A DNA stretch of 64,000 nucleotides, taken from contig NZ_CP107918.1 of assembly GCF_036014195.1 (NCBI RefSeq), positions 5,146,001 to 5,210,000 on the forward strand. Reading direction: 5' to 3'. Below the pieces are notes generated by a model that had not been told where the DNA came from, did no database searches, and worked only from the letters and a program-made list of their open reading frames with translations. This stretch comes from Streptomyces sp. NBC_00442. Its GTDB lineage: Bacteria > Actinomycetota > Actinomycetes > Streptomycetales > Streptomycetaceae. The translations under genes and the position numbers were made by a program. Of the stretch, positions 45,021 through 55,385 are shown in pieces; position 1 is the first letter of the stretch, and each line of letters opens with the position of its first letter.

Positions 45021-45093
45021 GGGGCTATAGCTCAGTTGGTAGAGCGCCTGCATGGCATGCAGGAGGTCAGGAGTTCAATTCTCCTTAGCTCCA
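45021..45093 (+). tRNA. tRNA-Ala (anticodon GGC)
   Basis: A 73-base cloverleaf. The acceptor stem GGGGCTA pairs with TAGCTCC (one G-T pair). The D arm is GCTC-AGTTGGTA-GAGC. The anticodon arm is CCTGC-ATGGCAT-GCAGG with anticodon GGC, reading GCC/GCT. The T arm is AGGAG-TTCAATT-CTCCT. CCA is not encoded. An identical copy lies at 47073. Confidence 0.97.
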
Positions 45094-45099
45094 CAATCG

Positions 45100-45126
45100 G
45101 ATCCCGTCCCCTCGTGGGGCGGGATC
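45100..45126 (+). terminator. Terminator after the first tRNA-Ala
   Basis: GATCCCGTCCCC pairs with GGGGCGGGATC (one bulged T) around TCGT, followed by TTCTTG. It stands seven bases after the tRNA. Confidence 0.8.
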
Positions 45127-45324
45127 TTCTTGTTGCCCTCAACGTGTTGCCCGGGTCGTCCGGATTGAATGGGTCACACCGGTTCCGTCCGGTCCGTCCG
45201 TGCTTGTCCCGACCCTGGTCGCCTGGCCGGTCTCGTATCCCGACAGCACTGACCCTGTTGCGAGGACATGGCAGAATCGGGACGGCCGGAGGGGGACGAC
45301 GGACCGAACGGGAGGGAGTGCGCG

Positions 45325-45495
45325 ATGCCCGCGAGTCGCGAAGAATTCCCACAACCGCCCGGCGGCCCGACCGCGCCGGTGGCCGGCGCCCGCCTCAACT
45401 GCCCGTCCTGCGGCTCCTCCCATGTCGCCCAGATGCTCGGCGACAACGGCGGAGTGTCCTACGTGTGCACGGCCTGCGGCCACAGCTGGAGCTGA
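45325..45495 (+). CDS. Small zinc-ribbon protein
   Basis: Protein of 56 aa: a short Pro-rich N-terminus, then a TFIIS-like zinc ribbon NCPSCGSSHVAQ and YVCTACGHSWS (four Cys in two CxxC pairs). ATG 45325 has GGAGGGAG six bases ahead; ATG 45268 in frame upstream lacks such a site. Its stop is two bases before the next small zinc protein, so the two form an operon. Ribbons of this size bind nucleic acid or a polymerase, but no direct function is known. Confidence 0.8.
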   Translation: MPASREEFPQPPGGPTAPVAGARLNCPSCGSSHVAQMLGDNGGVSYVCTACGHSWS

Positions 45496-45497
45496 AC

Positions 45498-45731
45498 ATG
45501 GGTGCACACAGGCGGAAATGCGACTGGTGCGGCAGCGGTACGCCCATCGTCAGGGACATGGATCCGGTCAACACCGACTACCAGTACTGGTGCGAGGAAT
45601 GCGCGCGGGCGCTGATCATAAAGGGCGACCCGATCGAGACGTATCGGGAACTCGAAGGGGAGCCGATCTATGGCCGCCTCCTTGAGGCGCACTGCACGTT
45701 GAAGCGGTTCTACTCCTTCGCCACGGCCTGA
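45498..45731 (+). CDS. Small zinc-finger-like protein
   Basis: Protein of 77 aa with two cysteine knuckles, KCDWCGSG and WCEECARALI, plus a lone Cys in EAHCTLKRF. It is acidic to neutral with no membrane segment. ATG 45498 starts two bases after the preceding stop. Its last 116 bases are antisense to the end of the minus-strand GT87 frame, so one of the two 3' ends overlaps the other. I recall close homologues in Streptomyces but no function. Confidence 0.78.
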   Translation: MGAHRRKCDWCGSGTPIVRDMDPVNTDYQYWCEECARALIIKGDPIETYRELEGEPIYGRLLEAHCTLKRFYSFATA

Positions 45732-46956
45732 ACCCGAACGCGACCGCCCGCCGCGGCCGGGGTGCCGCCGCCCGCGACAGCCTCAGCGCGGCCAGTACGA
45801 GGAAGCCCGCCCCGGCCAGCGGATAGAGCGCGGAGAGCGCCATGTCGCCGCCGCCCTGGGCGAGTTCGGGCCGGCTCGTGCCATGTGGGACCCACCACAG
45901 CGCGTACGTGGCGAAGACGGCACCGAGCAGCGCCCAGCGGGGCCTCTCGACGCCGAGCAGGACCACCATCGGCACGCACCACACCCAGTGGTGCGACCAG
46001 GAGACGGGGCTCACGAGCAGTCCCGTGACGGCGCAGGACATCGCGGCCCAGGCGCGTTCACCGCGCAGCTCGGCACGGACCGCGACGGCGAGGCCCAGGG
46101 CGGCCGTGACGGCCGCGGCCGCCGTCCACCACGGCCCCGGGTCGCCCGTGTGCAGCAGGCGGGCCAGCACCCCGCGCAGCGACTGGTTCGCGGTGTCCTC
46201 GGCATGGCCGACACGGCCCGCCTCGAAGACCATGGACGTCCAGAAGCGCACCGAGTCGTACGGCAACACCGCGGCGGCCGCCGCGGTGGCGGCGCAGAAC
46301 ACCGAAGCGGCCCTCAGGGGCACGGCCAGGGACGTGTTCCCGGCGCCGCTCCTCGCCCGGACGATGCCCGCGATCAGCAGGAACAGCGCGAACAGGGCGG
46401 GTGTGAGCTTCAGTGCGGCGGCCAGGCCGATGCCGGTGCCCGCCCAGCGGTGTCCCTCCCTGCGGGTGAGGTCCCACAGCACCGCGACGGCGAGCAGCAG
46501 ATTGATCTGGCCGTAGCGCAGCGTCGTCCACACCGGCTCGCACCACACGGCGAGCGCGCCGATCCACAGGGCGGCCCCTGGCGGCCGTCGCCACCCCGCG
46601 AGCCGCAGCGACAGATGGGCGAGGGCGAGCAGCAGCGCCAGGTTGACGACGGTGGCGAGGGCCCGCAGTTGTGTGACGCCGGGCAGGGTGAGCGGGGTGA
46701 ACAGCAGTGCCGCGAAGGGCGGGTAGGTGGTGGGCAGCCGGGCGTGGGTCGCGCGCATCGCGTACAGGTCGGCGCCGGCCCGTACGGTCCGGCCCTCGGC
46801 CCGGTAGACCATCAGATCGATCATCGAGACCCCGGCTGCCCGCTGGGCGGCCCAGAAGGCCGCGAAGGAGAGCAGGCAGACGGCGGCCGCGAGGGGCAGG
46901 GTGCGGCGGGTGGAGGGGGAGCGGGCAGCGGTGTGCGCGAGCGCCTTCACGGTCAC
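45616..46956 (-). CDS. GT87 (DUF2029) membrane glycosyltransferase
   Basis: Polytopic GT-C protein of about 446 aa. The extracytoplasmic loop after the first helix carries MIDLMVYRAEGRTVRAGADLYAM, in which the acidic pair required by polyprenol-dependent mannosyltransferases is expected. TTYPPFAALLFTPLTLP and GVLARLLHTGD are also usual in alpha-(1,2)-mannosyltransferase relatives. About 9-10 hydrophobic helices are visible. GTG 46956 lies eight bases after TAACGT (minus strand), the leaderless pattern. The last 38 residues are Arg/Ser-rich and antisense to the zinc-protein gene, so the frame may be extended by mutation of an earlier stop. Probably builds lipid-linked or wall mannans. Confidence 0.82.
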   Translation of the reverse strand: MTVKALAHTAARSPSTRRTLPLAAAVCLLSFAAFWAAQRAAGVSMIDLMVYRAEGRTVRAGADLYAMRATHARLPTTYPPFAALLFTPLTLPGVTQLRALATVVNLALLLALAHLSLRLAGWRRPPGAALWIGALAVWCEPVWTTLRYGQINLLLAVAVLWDLTRREGHRWAGTGIGLAAALKLTPALFALFLLIAGIVRARSGAGNTSLAVPLRAASVFCAATAAAAAVLPYDSVRFWTSMVFEAGRVGHAEDTANQSLRGVLARLLHTGDPGPWWTAAAAVTAALGLAVAVRAELRGERAWAAMSCAVTGLLVSPVSWSHHWVWCVPMVVLLGVERPRWALLGAVFATYALWWVPHGTSRPELAQGGGDMALSALYPLAGAGFLVLAALRLSRAAAPRPRRAVAFGFRPWRRSRTASTCSAPQGGGHRSAPLRVPDTSRSGRPL

Positions 46957-47001
46957 GAAGGTGGACGTTACCGTCCTTCTTCGTACAGAACGGAAACCGA
47001 T

Positions 47002-47032
47002 TTGGTGAAGCACCGGGGTGACCGTGTAATGT
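47002..47032 (+). promoter_or_regulatory. Possible promoter of the second tRNA-Ala gene
   Basis: TAATGT at 47027 with TTGGTG 19 bases upstream. The -10 box is good, the -35 weak. The distance to the tRNA (40 bases) is comparable to the first copy. Confidence 0.45.
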
Positions 47033-47072
47033 TCTCGATGTCGCCGAGGGAAACCGGGCGGCGCGAAAGCAA

Positions 47073-47145
47073 GGGGCTATAGCTCAGTTGGTAGAGCGCC
47101 TGCATGGCATGCAGGAGGTCAGGAGTTCAATTCTCCTTAGCTCCA
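47073..47145 (+). tRNA. tRNA-Ala (anticodon GGC), second copy
   Basis: Identical over all 73 bases to the gene at 45021, including the GGC anticodon and the G-T pair in the acceptor stem. CCA is not encoded. It has its own upstream -10 candidate and its own terminator, so it is an independent transcription unit. Confidence 0.97.
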
Positions 47146-47150
47146 CAGTG

Positions 47151-47189
47151 AAGAAGGCGGGCCATCCGAATCGGATGGCCCGCCTTCTT
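47151..47189 (+). terminator. Terminator after the second tRNA-Ala
   Basis: AAGAAGGCGGGCCATCCGA and its exact complement flank a single base, five bases after the tRNA. A 19-bp perfect stem, much stronger than that of the first copy, with TTCTTG at the end. Confidence 0.9.
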
Positions 47190-47250
47190 GTCGTCGTGCC
47201 TGCTGTATGTCGTGGCTGCTGTATGCGGCTCCGACCGATGGCGTGCACAG

Positions 47251-47282
47251 GCCCCGAAGGGGTGAATGCTCCCGTTCGGGGC
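47251..47282 (-). terminator. Weak hairpin near the end of the NuoF-like gene
   Basis: GCCCCGAA pairs with TTCGGGGC across a 16-base loop, about 46 bases past the stop of the minus-strand NuoF-like gene. It is the only terminator candidate for that operon. Confidence 0.4.
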
Positions 47283-47327
47283 CCGTGACGATCAGCAACA
47301 ATGATCAGAAGCAATCATCGAAAGCGG

Positions 47328-48887
47328 TCAACTCCGGCCGCTGCCGAGGGCTTTGCGGCTGACCTGGGGGAGTGCGGCCGGGGCCCGCTCGATCCGTAGC
47401 GCGAGCGCGGGGCAACGGCGCACGGCCCGCTGTGCGCGTCCCCGCAGATGGGTCGGTACGGCGGCGTCCGGGACCAGGGGATAGCCGTCGGGGCCCAGCC
47501 GGATCAGCTCCGGCACGATGTCCGCGCAGAGCCCGTGCCCCTCGCACAGCGTCCAGTCGACCACCACCTTCTCGCCGCTCGGCACGCCCTCGTCCTGCCG
47601 GCCGGGGCCGGGCAGGGGAAGTACGCCCATGGTCGGACGCCCGCAGCCCCCGCCCAGCACATGGGCCGCGAGATCGTCCGTGAACGCCGCCAGCGTCGAG
47701 GCGAGGAACCGGGCCGAGCCGTCCGGATGCTTGCAGGCGCCGCGGCCCACTACCGCCTGTGTCACCTCGCGCAGCGCCTCCAGGGCGGCCGGTCCGCCAC
47801 CTCCCAGGACGTCGGCGAGCCCGGCCGCGGCAGCGGGCAGGCCGAGCCTGCACGGGCCGCACTGGCCGGCCGTCTCGGCGGCGAGCCACCTGGCGACCCT
47901 CAAGGCCTCACCGAGCGCACACGTTCCCGCTCCGATCGGCAAGATGGCGCCCGCTCCCAGGGCGCCGCCGAGCGCCGACAAGGAGGCGCGGGAGAGGGCC
48001 GCGTCATGGGCGGCCACCGCGTTCAGCCAGCTGCCGTGATAGCCGCCGGTCAGGACGCCCTGGGGCAGCGAGGGCGCCCCCGCCAATTGCAGGACGTAGC
48101 GCAGCGGCACCCCGGTGGGGGCCTCGACCACCATGGGGCGGGCGACCGCGCCGGAGATGGTCAGCAGGACGGTGCCGGGCTCACTGGAGTCACCGGTGTT
48201 GCCGAAGCGGCGCGGGCCGAGCCGGGCGGCCACCGCGAGCTGCGCGAACGTCTCCGCGTTGGAGAGCAGCGTCGGCGCGCCCCCGACACCCGACTCGGCG
48301 GCCCGCTCGCGCCGGCCCGGCGGCAGGGCGGGTCCGCCGTCCACCGCCCGGATCACCGCGGACGCCTCGCCGGACACCATGCGCTCGGGGGTGCGGACCA
48401 CGCGGGCGCGCAGCGGGGAACTGCGCTTGTCGGTGAGGCCGCGCTCCTCGAAGGCGGCCCGCACGGACGCTTCTGTGGAGTCGCGCGTGACGGCGACCAC
48501 CAGGGTGCGGGCGCCGAGCGCCTCGGCGGCCAGCAGGGCGCCGTCCAGGACGAGATGGGGGGCGCGGCACACCAGGACCGTGTCCTTGCGGCAGGCGGGC
48601 TCGCCCTCGCTCGCGTTGACGACCACGACCGGGCGTATCCCGCGCCGGATCGCCGCGGACGCGACCGCGCGAAGCTTGCGGCCGAAGGGGAAACCCGCGC
48701 CGCCACGGCCGTTGAGGGCGACGTCGTCGGCGAGCTGGGCCAGACGCTCGCCGTTGATCGGCTCCAGCGCACCGTGCACCTTGAGGTGCATCGGCAGCGC
48801 CAGGCGCTCGACGAGATCGAAGCCCGCGGTCAGATGGGGCAGGCCCACGACGCGAACCTCGGGAACATCGGGGAGGGGGCTGTTCAT
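47328..48887 (-). CDS. NuoF-like NADH/FMN iron-sulfur protein with C-terminal ferredoxin domain
   Basis: Protein of 519 aa. The FMN/NADH part shows LNGRGGAGFPFGRKLRAV and VVVNASEGEPACRKDTVL. The SLBB-like region includes VEAPTGVPLRYVL. The Fe-S part reads ETAGQCGPCRLG with a later GRGACKHPDG. Compared with NuoF (ESCGQCTPCR), the first cysteine is Ala, so one cluster ligand is missing or supplied differently. The last 70 residues hold a ferredoxin-like domain (DWTLCEGHGLCADI and RRCPALA: three cysteines, 3Fe-4S style). ATG 48887 has CAGGAG ahead. The gene follows a haem membrane protein by 28 bases, so the pair probably passes electrons from NAD(P)H to a membrane haem. Acceptor unknown. Confidence 0.85.
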   Translation of the reverse strand: MNSPLPDVPEVRVVGLPHLTAGFDLVERLALPMHLKVHGALEPINGERLAQLADDVALNGRGGAGFPFGRKLRAVASAAIRRGIRPVVVVNASEGEPACRKDTVLVCRAPHLVLDGALLAAEALGARTLVVAVTRDSTEASVRAAFEERGLTDKRSSPLRARVVRTPERMVSGEASAVIRAVDGGPALPPGRRERAAESGVGGAPTLLSNAETFAQLAVAARLGPRRFGNTGDSSEPGTVLLTISGAVARPMVVEAPTGVPLRYVLQLAGAPSLPQGVLTGGYHGSWLNAVAAHDAALSRASLSALGGALGAGAILPIGAGTCALGEALRVARWLAAETAGQCGPCRLGLPAAAAGLADVLGGGGPAALEALREVTQAVVGRGACKHPDGSARFLASTLAAFTDDLAAHVLGGGCGRPTMGVLPLPGPGRQDEGVPSGEKVVVDWTLCEGHGLCADIVPELIRLGPDGYPLVPDAAVPTHLRGRAQRAVRRCPALALRIERAPAALPQVSRKALGSGRS

Positions 48888-48915
48888 GGTCGTACTCCTG
48901 CTGTCGCGGGCTCCG

Positions 48916-50091
48916 TCACGGGCGTTCTCCGGCGACCGAGCCCGGCGGGGAGTGCCAGGGCTCGCCGGCGGCCGGCGACTGGTAGGGCGTGGCCGGCGCG
49001 GGGGAGGGCAGCGGCTCCGGAGGACGCGGCGACGGAGCGGGCCAGCGGGCGGCGGGCGGCGCGGCCGGGGGAGCCGGAACGGGCGGAGGGGCGAGCGAGA
49101 CCGCGCGGTAGGCCGCCGAGATGCCCGTACCCGCGTCGATGCGGGGCGGCGGGGAGGCGGGGCGGTAGCGGTGCGGCGCCTCGTGCGGGGGCTCGTGGAG
49201 GGCATACGTCTCCTCGAACTGCCGTGTCGCGTCGAGGGCTTCGTGAGGAGGCCGGGCCGCCCGCAAGGGAGGTGCGGGCTCAGCCTCATAAGAGGGCGGC
49301 CTGACGGGATGGGAGGGCGGTGTGACGGGCCGCGGGGGGACGTCCCCTGTGGCGGGCTCGGCCCGTTCGGCGTCCTGGCCCTGCCGCAGCGGGGCGAGCC
49401 GGGCGGAGATGCGGCGCTTCACCGGTCGGGGCAGCGCGCGTACGGCCAGCGCGCCGGCCACGCCCGCCAGGCTCAGGCCGTACATCGTGACCACCCAGGC
49501 GGCCGGGGGGCGCCCCGCGAACAGGCCGTGCAGCAGGGCGAAGCACCAGGTGGGATAGGCGAGCATGTGGACCGCACGCCAGCGTCCCGCGATACGGCTC
49601 GGCGTGGCGAAGGCGCTGCGCATGGCACCCGTGACGGCCGTGAGGACCATCAGGACCGCGGCGAGCGAACCGAATCCGATCAGGCCCGACGCTCCGGTCA
49701 CGCCGAGCCCGAACGGCACCACGGCGCCCAGGAGCCCGACATGGCCGAGCGCGACCTTGACGGTGACGTGCAGGAGGAGGAAGCCGACGGAGGCGATCGC
49801 GGTGGCGCGGTGGACGGCCTGCGCCATGAGGCGGTCACGCGAGGTGAGGAGCAGCCGGTCGGTGGCGAGCAGGCCCCAGGCTACGGAGGCGGTCAGCGAG
49901 ACCAGCGAGAGGACACCGGCGGTGAAGTCCAGAGCGGCCCGCAGGCCGTCGGACGAGAGGAGCGCCAGCGGCGGTATGAGCAGGGCGACGACGCCGAGGG
50001 CGGCCGCCGAGAGTCCGCCCTTGCGGGCCGGACGGCCCCGTGCGGGGTTCTGACGAAGACGGTGCGGGGTGAGCGGATTGCGAGGTTTCAT
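48916..50091 (-). CDS. Ferric-reductase-like/cytochrome b-type membrane protein
   Basis: Protein of 391 aa. Five to six transmembrane helices lie in residues 25-230. Two histidine pairs are spaced as in FRE/NOX haem proteins: HRATAIASVGFLLLH (H-x13-H) and HMLAYPTWCFALLH (H-x12-H). This implies two stacked haems b across the membrane. The last 160 residues are Pro/Ala/Arg-rich and probably disordered. The ATG at 50091 has GGAGTC ahead, and TAGCAT upstream could be its -10. It is the first gene of a two-gene operon with the NuoF-like protein, which would act as its flavin/Fe-S partner, replacing the fused FAD/NADPH domain of true ferric reductases. Confidence 0.8.
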   Translation of the reverse strand: MKPRNPLTPHRLRQNPARGRPARKGGLSAAALGVVALLIPPLALLSSDGLRAALDFTAGVLSLVSLTASVAWGLLATDRLLLTSRDRLMAQAVHRATAIASVGFLLLHVTVKVALGHVGLLGAVVPFGLGVTGASGLIGFGSLAAVLMVLTAVTGAMRSAFATPSRIAGRWRAVHMLAYPTWCFALLHGLFAGRPPAAWVVTMYGLSLAGVAGALAVRALPRPVKRRISARLAPLRQGQDAERAEPATGDVPPRPVTPPSHPVRPPSYEAEPAPPLRAARPPHEALDATRQFEETYALHEPPHEAPHRYRPASPPPRIDAGTGISAAYRAVSLAPPPVPAPPAAPPAARWPAPSPRPPEPLPSPAPATPYQSPAAGEPWHSPPGSVAGERP

Positions 50092-50152
50092 GGTGGGGCG
50101 ACTCCGAATGGTTCGGCAAAGCGGTCCCGTGGCGGCATGCTAGGTCGCCCCA

Positions 50153-50164
50153 TACCGGCCGGTA
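50153..50164. promoter_or_regulatory. 12-bp palindrome upstream of the cytochrome b-type gene
   Basis: TACCGGCCGGTA, a perfect palindrome 62 bases ahead of ATG 50091 and next to a TAGCAT -10 candidate on the minus strand. It could be an operator for a dimeric regulator. Confidence 0.35.
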
Positions 50165-50312
50165 CGGGGTTTGAGCGGTTGCCCCAGAAGAGGGGGGTAC
50201 GCGGAGTAACCTCGCCCCGGCCCCTTGTGGACGCGCTGTCGACACCCCTCAGGGATCCGCGCCCCACACCCCCCACGGGTACTCCGTGCGAGGCCTGCGG
50301 TACCCTGACGCC

Positions 50313-50351
50313 ATGCGTGCCGTACGCCTTCTGCTTAGCGAGCCGCGCTGA
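50313..50351 (+). CDS. Leu-rich leader peptide of leuS (12 aa)
   Basis: The frame reads MRAVRLLLSEPR then TGA. Residues 6-8 are three consecutive leucines encoded CTT CTG CTT; CTT is rare in such high-GC DNA. The ATG stands six bases after TACCCT, so the message is probably leaderless. A terminator with six T's follows at 50397, and leuS begins 147 bases after the leader stop. This is the layout of a classic leader-peptide attenuator responding to charged tRNA-Leu. Confidence 0.72.
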   Translation: MRAVRLLLSEPR

Positions 50352-50396
50352 ACACTGCCGACCGATGAACAGATCCGGTCGGACTCGGCGCGGCGC

Positions 50397-50420
50397 CCCC
50401 TCCTGTGCGAGGGGTTTTTT
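50397..50420 (+). terminator. Attenuator terminator upstream of leuS
   Basis: CCCCTC pairs with GAGGGG around CTGTGC and is followed by six T's, the only canonical stem-plus-U-run terminator in the window. Upstream hairpins compete for space: CCGACC/GGTCGG (50358-50382), and the longer-range GCCGCGC (50342) with GCGCGGC (50388). Stalling at the Leu codons would change which of these form. Confidence 0.75.
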
Positions 50421-50498
50421 CGTTTGGCGATTCGATCACGGATCGATGAGCGAACGCTCGTAACCGCCGGCAGAGACGATCGATGGAGCTTTGAGGAC

Positions 50499-53372
<2,874 letters not shown>

Positions 53373-53402
53373 GGCCCGAAACGGCACTGGGGGCTTCCCC
53401 CT

Positions 53403-53445
53403 ACGGGCAGGTTGGGGGTTCCGCGGGAACCCACGGCCTGCCCGT
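53403..53445 (+). terminator. Hairpin after leuS
   Basis: ACGGGCAG at 53403 pairs with CTGCCCGT ending at 53445, with an inner stem GGGTTCC/GGGAACCC. It lies 30 bases after the leuS stop and forms a long compound hairpin. Confidence 0.7.
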
Positions 53446-53488
53446 TCCGTTTACGGTGGAGGGGACGACACCGACCGAGGGGACGTTC

Positions 53489-54238
53489 ATGGAAGCCGCG
53501 ATCCTGATCCTGGCACTGCTGTTCGTCGCCTTCGTGGGGCTCGGCGTGTACGTGACGGTCAAGGTGGTCGGCGCCGCCAAGCGGGGCGTGGAGCGTACGG
53601 TCACCCAGGCCCGCAGGACCGTCGAGGACACCACGCTGCGCGCCAAGAGCGTGGGGCAGCCCGGCGTCGCGGGCCAGCTCGCCCAGCTGCGCCTCTCGCT
53701 GCGCACCTCGATGCGGGCCACCCAGGAGGCGCTGCACGCGCGGCTCGCCGAGGACGCGTCCCTGAAGGAGTCCCTCGCCCTGTTCGAGCGGCTCAGCGGG
53801 CACGGCCACGAACTGGACGACGAGCTCAGGCGCCTCGAGCGGGAGCCGGACAAGCGCAGGATCGCGGACCGGATGCCGGAGCTCCGCGAGCGCACCGAAC
53901 GGATCACGCGCTCCGCGGACTCACTGCGCTGGGCCGCCCGGGACCGGGCCCGGCAGTTCGCCGACGACGAGCTCGCCTCGCTCAGCGAGCAGATCGAGAT
54001 GGAGTCGGGCGCCCTGCGGGACTGGTCGGTCAAGGCGCCCACGGCGGACGGATCCGCGTCCTGGGATGATCTTTCGGACAACAACGTGCCCGCGCCGGGT
54101 CGCGCGTCCCAGGAGCCGCAGCGCGGCGGGCCGGCTCGCGAGGAGCCCCCGGCCGGGACACCGCAGGCGATAGGCACCGCCCAGCCGCAGGTGAGGTACC
54201 CGTGGCAGAAGGCACCCCGCCCCGAAGCCACGAGCTGA
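53489..54238 (+). CDS. Membrane-anchored coiled-coil protein, unknown function
   Basis: Protein of 249 aa. A single N-terminal transmembrane helix (AAILILALLFVAFVGLGVYV, residues 3-22) precedes about 150 residues of charged helix with heptad-like Leu spacing (ALFERLSGHGHELDDELRRLE, RMPELRERTERITRS), then a Pro/Gly-rich tail of about 70 residues ending RYPWQKAPRPEATS. ATG 53489 has GAGGGGACGTTC ahead. The layout resembles scaffold or stress-sensing proteins of the inner membrane. I do not recognise a named family. degV follows in the same direction 113 bases later. Confidence 0.75.
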   Translation: MEAAILILALLFVAFVGLGVYVTVKVVGAAKRGVERTVTQARRTVEDTTLRAKSVGQPGVAGQLAQLRLSLRTSMRATQEALHARLAEDASLKESLALFERLSGHGHELDDELRRLEREPDKRRIADRMPELRERTERITRSADSLRWAARDRARQFADDELASLSEQIEMESGALRDWSVKAPTADGSASWDDLSDNNVPAPGRASQEPQRGGPAREEPPAGTPQAIGTAQPQVRYPWQKAPRPEATS

Positions 54239-54351
54239 GCCGGCGGACACCGGCAGGAGCCGTGGGAACCGCGCCGTCGCCACCGACCCGAACTGATCAT
54301 TCCACCAGGCCGGACTGCCGCGCGGCGCCCTCGGCGGGTAACCTCCCGCTC

Positions 54352-55197
54352 ATGTCCCGCCATGTCGCGATCGTCACCGATTCAACGGCCTATCTGCCGC
54401 CGCAGACGATGGAGCGGCACAGCATCACCGCCGTGCCGCTGACCGTCGTCCTGGGGGACCAGGCGCTGGAAGAAGGCACGGAGATCTCGGCCCGCTCGCT
54501 GGCCCTCGCCCTGCAGAAACGACGCTCCGTCACCACGTCGAGGCCGAGCCCCGCGGTGTTCGCGGACACCTACGCGAAGATCGCCGAAGCGGGTGCCGAG
54601 GGGATCGTGTCGCTGCACCTGTCGGCCGAGTTCTCGGGCACCTACGACGCCGCCGTGCTCGCGGCCAAGGACGCTCCCGTGCCGGTGCGCGTGGTCGATA
54701 CCGGGATGGTTGCGATGGCCCTCGGATTCTGCGCGCTGGCCGCGGCCCAGGTCGCCGATGCGGGCGGCACCCTGGACGAGGCAGTGGCCGCTGCCGAGAA
54801 GCGGGCCGGCGCGACCTCCGCCTTCTTCTACGTCGACACCCTCGACTATCTGCGCCGAGGCGGCCGCATCGGCGCCGCGCAGGCGCTGCTCGGCTCGGCC
54901 CTCGCCGTCAAGCCGCTGCTCCAGCTCGACGACGGCCGGATCGAGATGCTGGAGAAGGTGCGCACCGCTTCCAAGGCCATCGCCCGCCTGGAGGAGATCG
55001 TGGCCGACCGGGCGGGAAGCAGCCCCGTCGACATCGCGGTGCACCATCTCGCGGCGCCCGAGCGCGCCGCCGCACTGGCCGACAGGCTGCGGGCGCGGGT
55101 GCCTGGGCTGGTCGACCTGTACACCAGCGAGGTGGGGGCGGTGATCGGCGCGCACACGGGGCCGGGCCTGCTCGGCGCCATCGTCTCGCCGCGCTGA
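54352..55197 (+). CDS. DegV family fatty-acid-binding protein
   Basis: Protein of 281 aa of the DegV (FakB) family. The N-terminus HVAIVTDSTAYLPP, the middle TTSRPSPAVFADTY, and the lipid-binding part ISLHLSAEFSGTYDAA-like (VSLHLSAEFSGTYDAAVLA) and DTLDYLRRGGRIG are diagnostic. FakB proteins present fatty acids to a kinase (FakA) for phospholipid synthesis; no FakA gene is visible here. ATG 54352 is seven bases after TAACCT, a leaderless-type start. It stands upstream of comEA with DnaA-box-like sites in between. Confidence 0.92.
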   Translation: MSRHVAIVTDSTAYLPPQTMERHSITAVPLTVVLGDQALEEGTEISARSLALALQKRRSVTTSRPSPAVFADTYAKIAEAGAEGIVSLHLSAEFSGTYDAAVLAAKDAPVPVRVVDTGMVAMALGFCALAAAQVADAGGTLDEAVAAAEKRAGATSAFFYVDTLDYLRRGGRIGAAQALLGSALAVKPLLQLDDGRIEMLEKVRTASKAIARLEEIVADRAGSSPVDIAVHHLAAPERAAALADRLRARVPGLVDLYTSEVGAVIGAHTGPGLLGAIVSPR

Positions 55198-55306
55198 GCC
55201 GGTTCGAGGGAGGGTGGAATTCGGGCGGTGGGGGGAATCCGCGGGCTGAACCGCGCGACGCGAGCGGAAATCCGCGCGGGCTGATTCCCTCCAGCGGGTG
55301 ACCGGG

Positions 55307-55333
55307 TTATCCACAACTGGTGGGTTGTCCACC
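55307..55333. promoter_or_regulatory. Two DnaA-box-like sites upstream of comEA
   Basis: TTATCCACA at 55307 is a perfect consensus DnaA box; TTGTCCACC at 55325 differs by one base from the streptomycete box TTGTCCACA. They are direct repeats spaced 18 bases apart, about 60-80 bases ahead of the comEA start. They may titrate DnaA or regulate the gene. Confidence 0.55.
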
Positions 55334-55385
55334 GGAATTGAGGGTGATCAGCGGGTTCGCCCCGACGTGCCTAACGTTTCGTGGC

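Noticed and set aside
45021-47145. Genomic island bounded by tRNA duplications
   Set aside because: Both tRNA copies are complete and have their own terminators, and no integrase or mobility gene is present between them.
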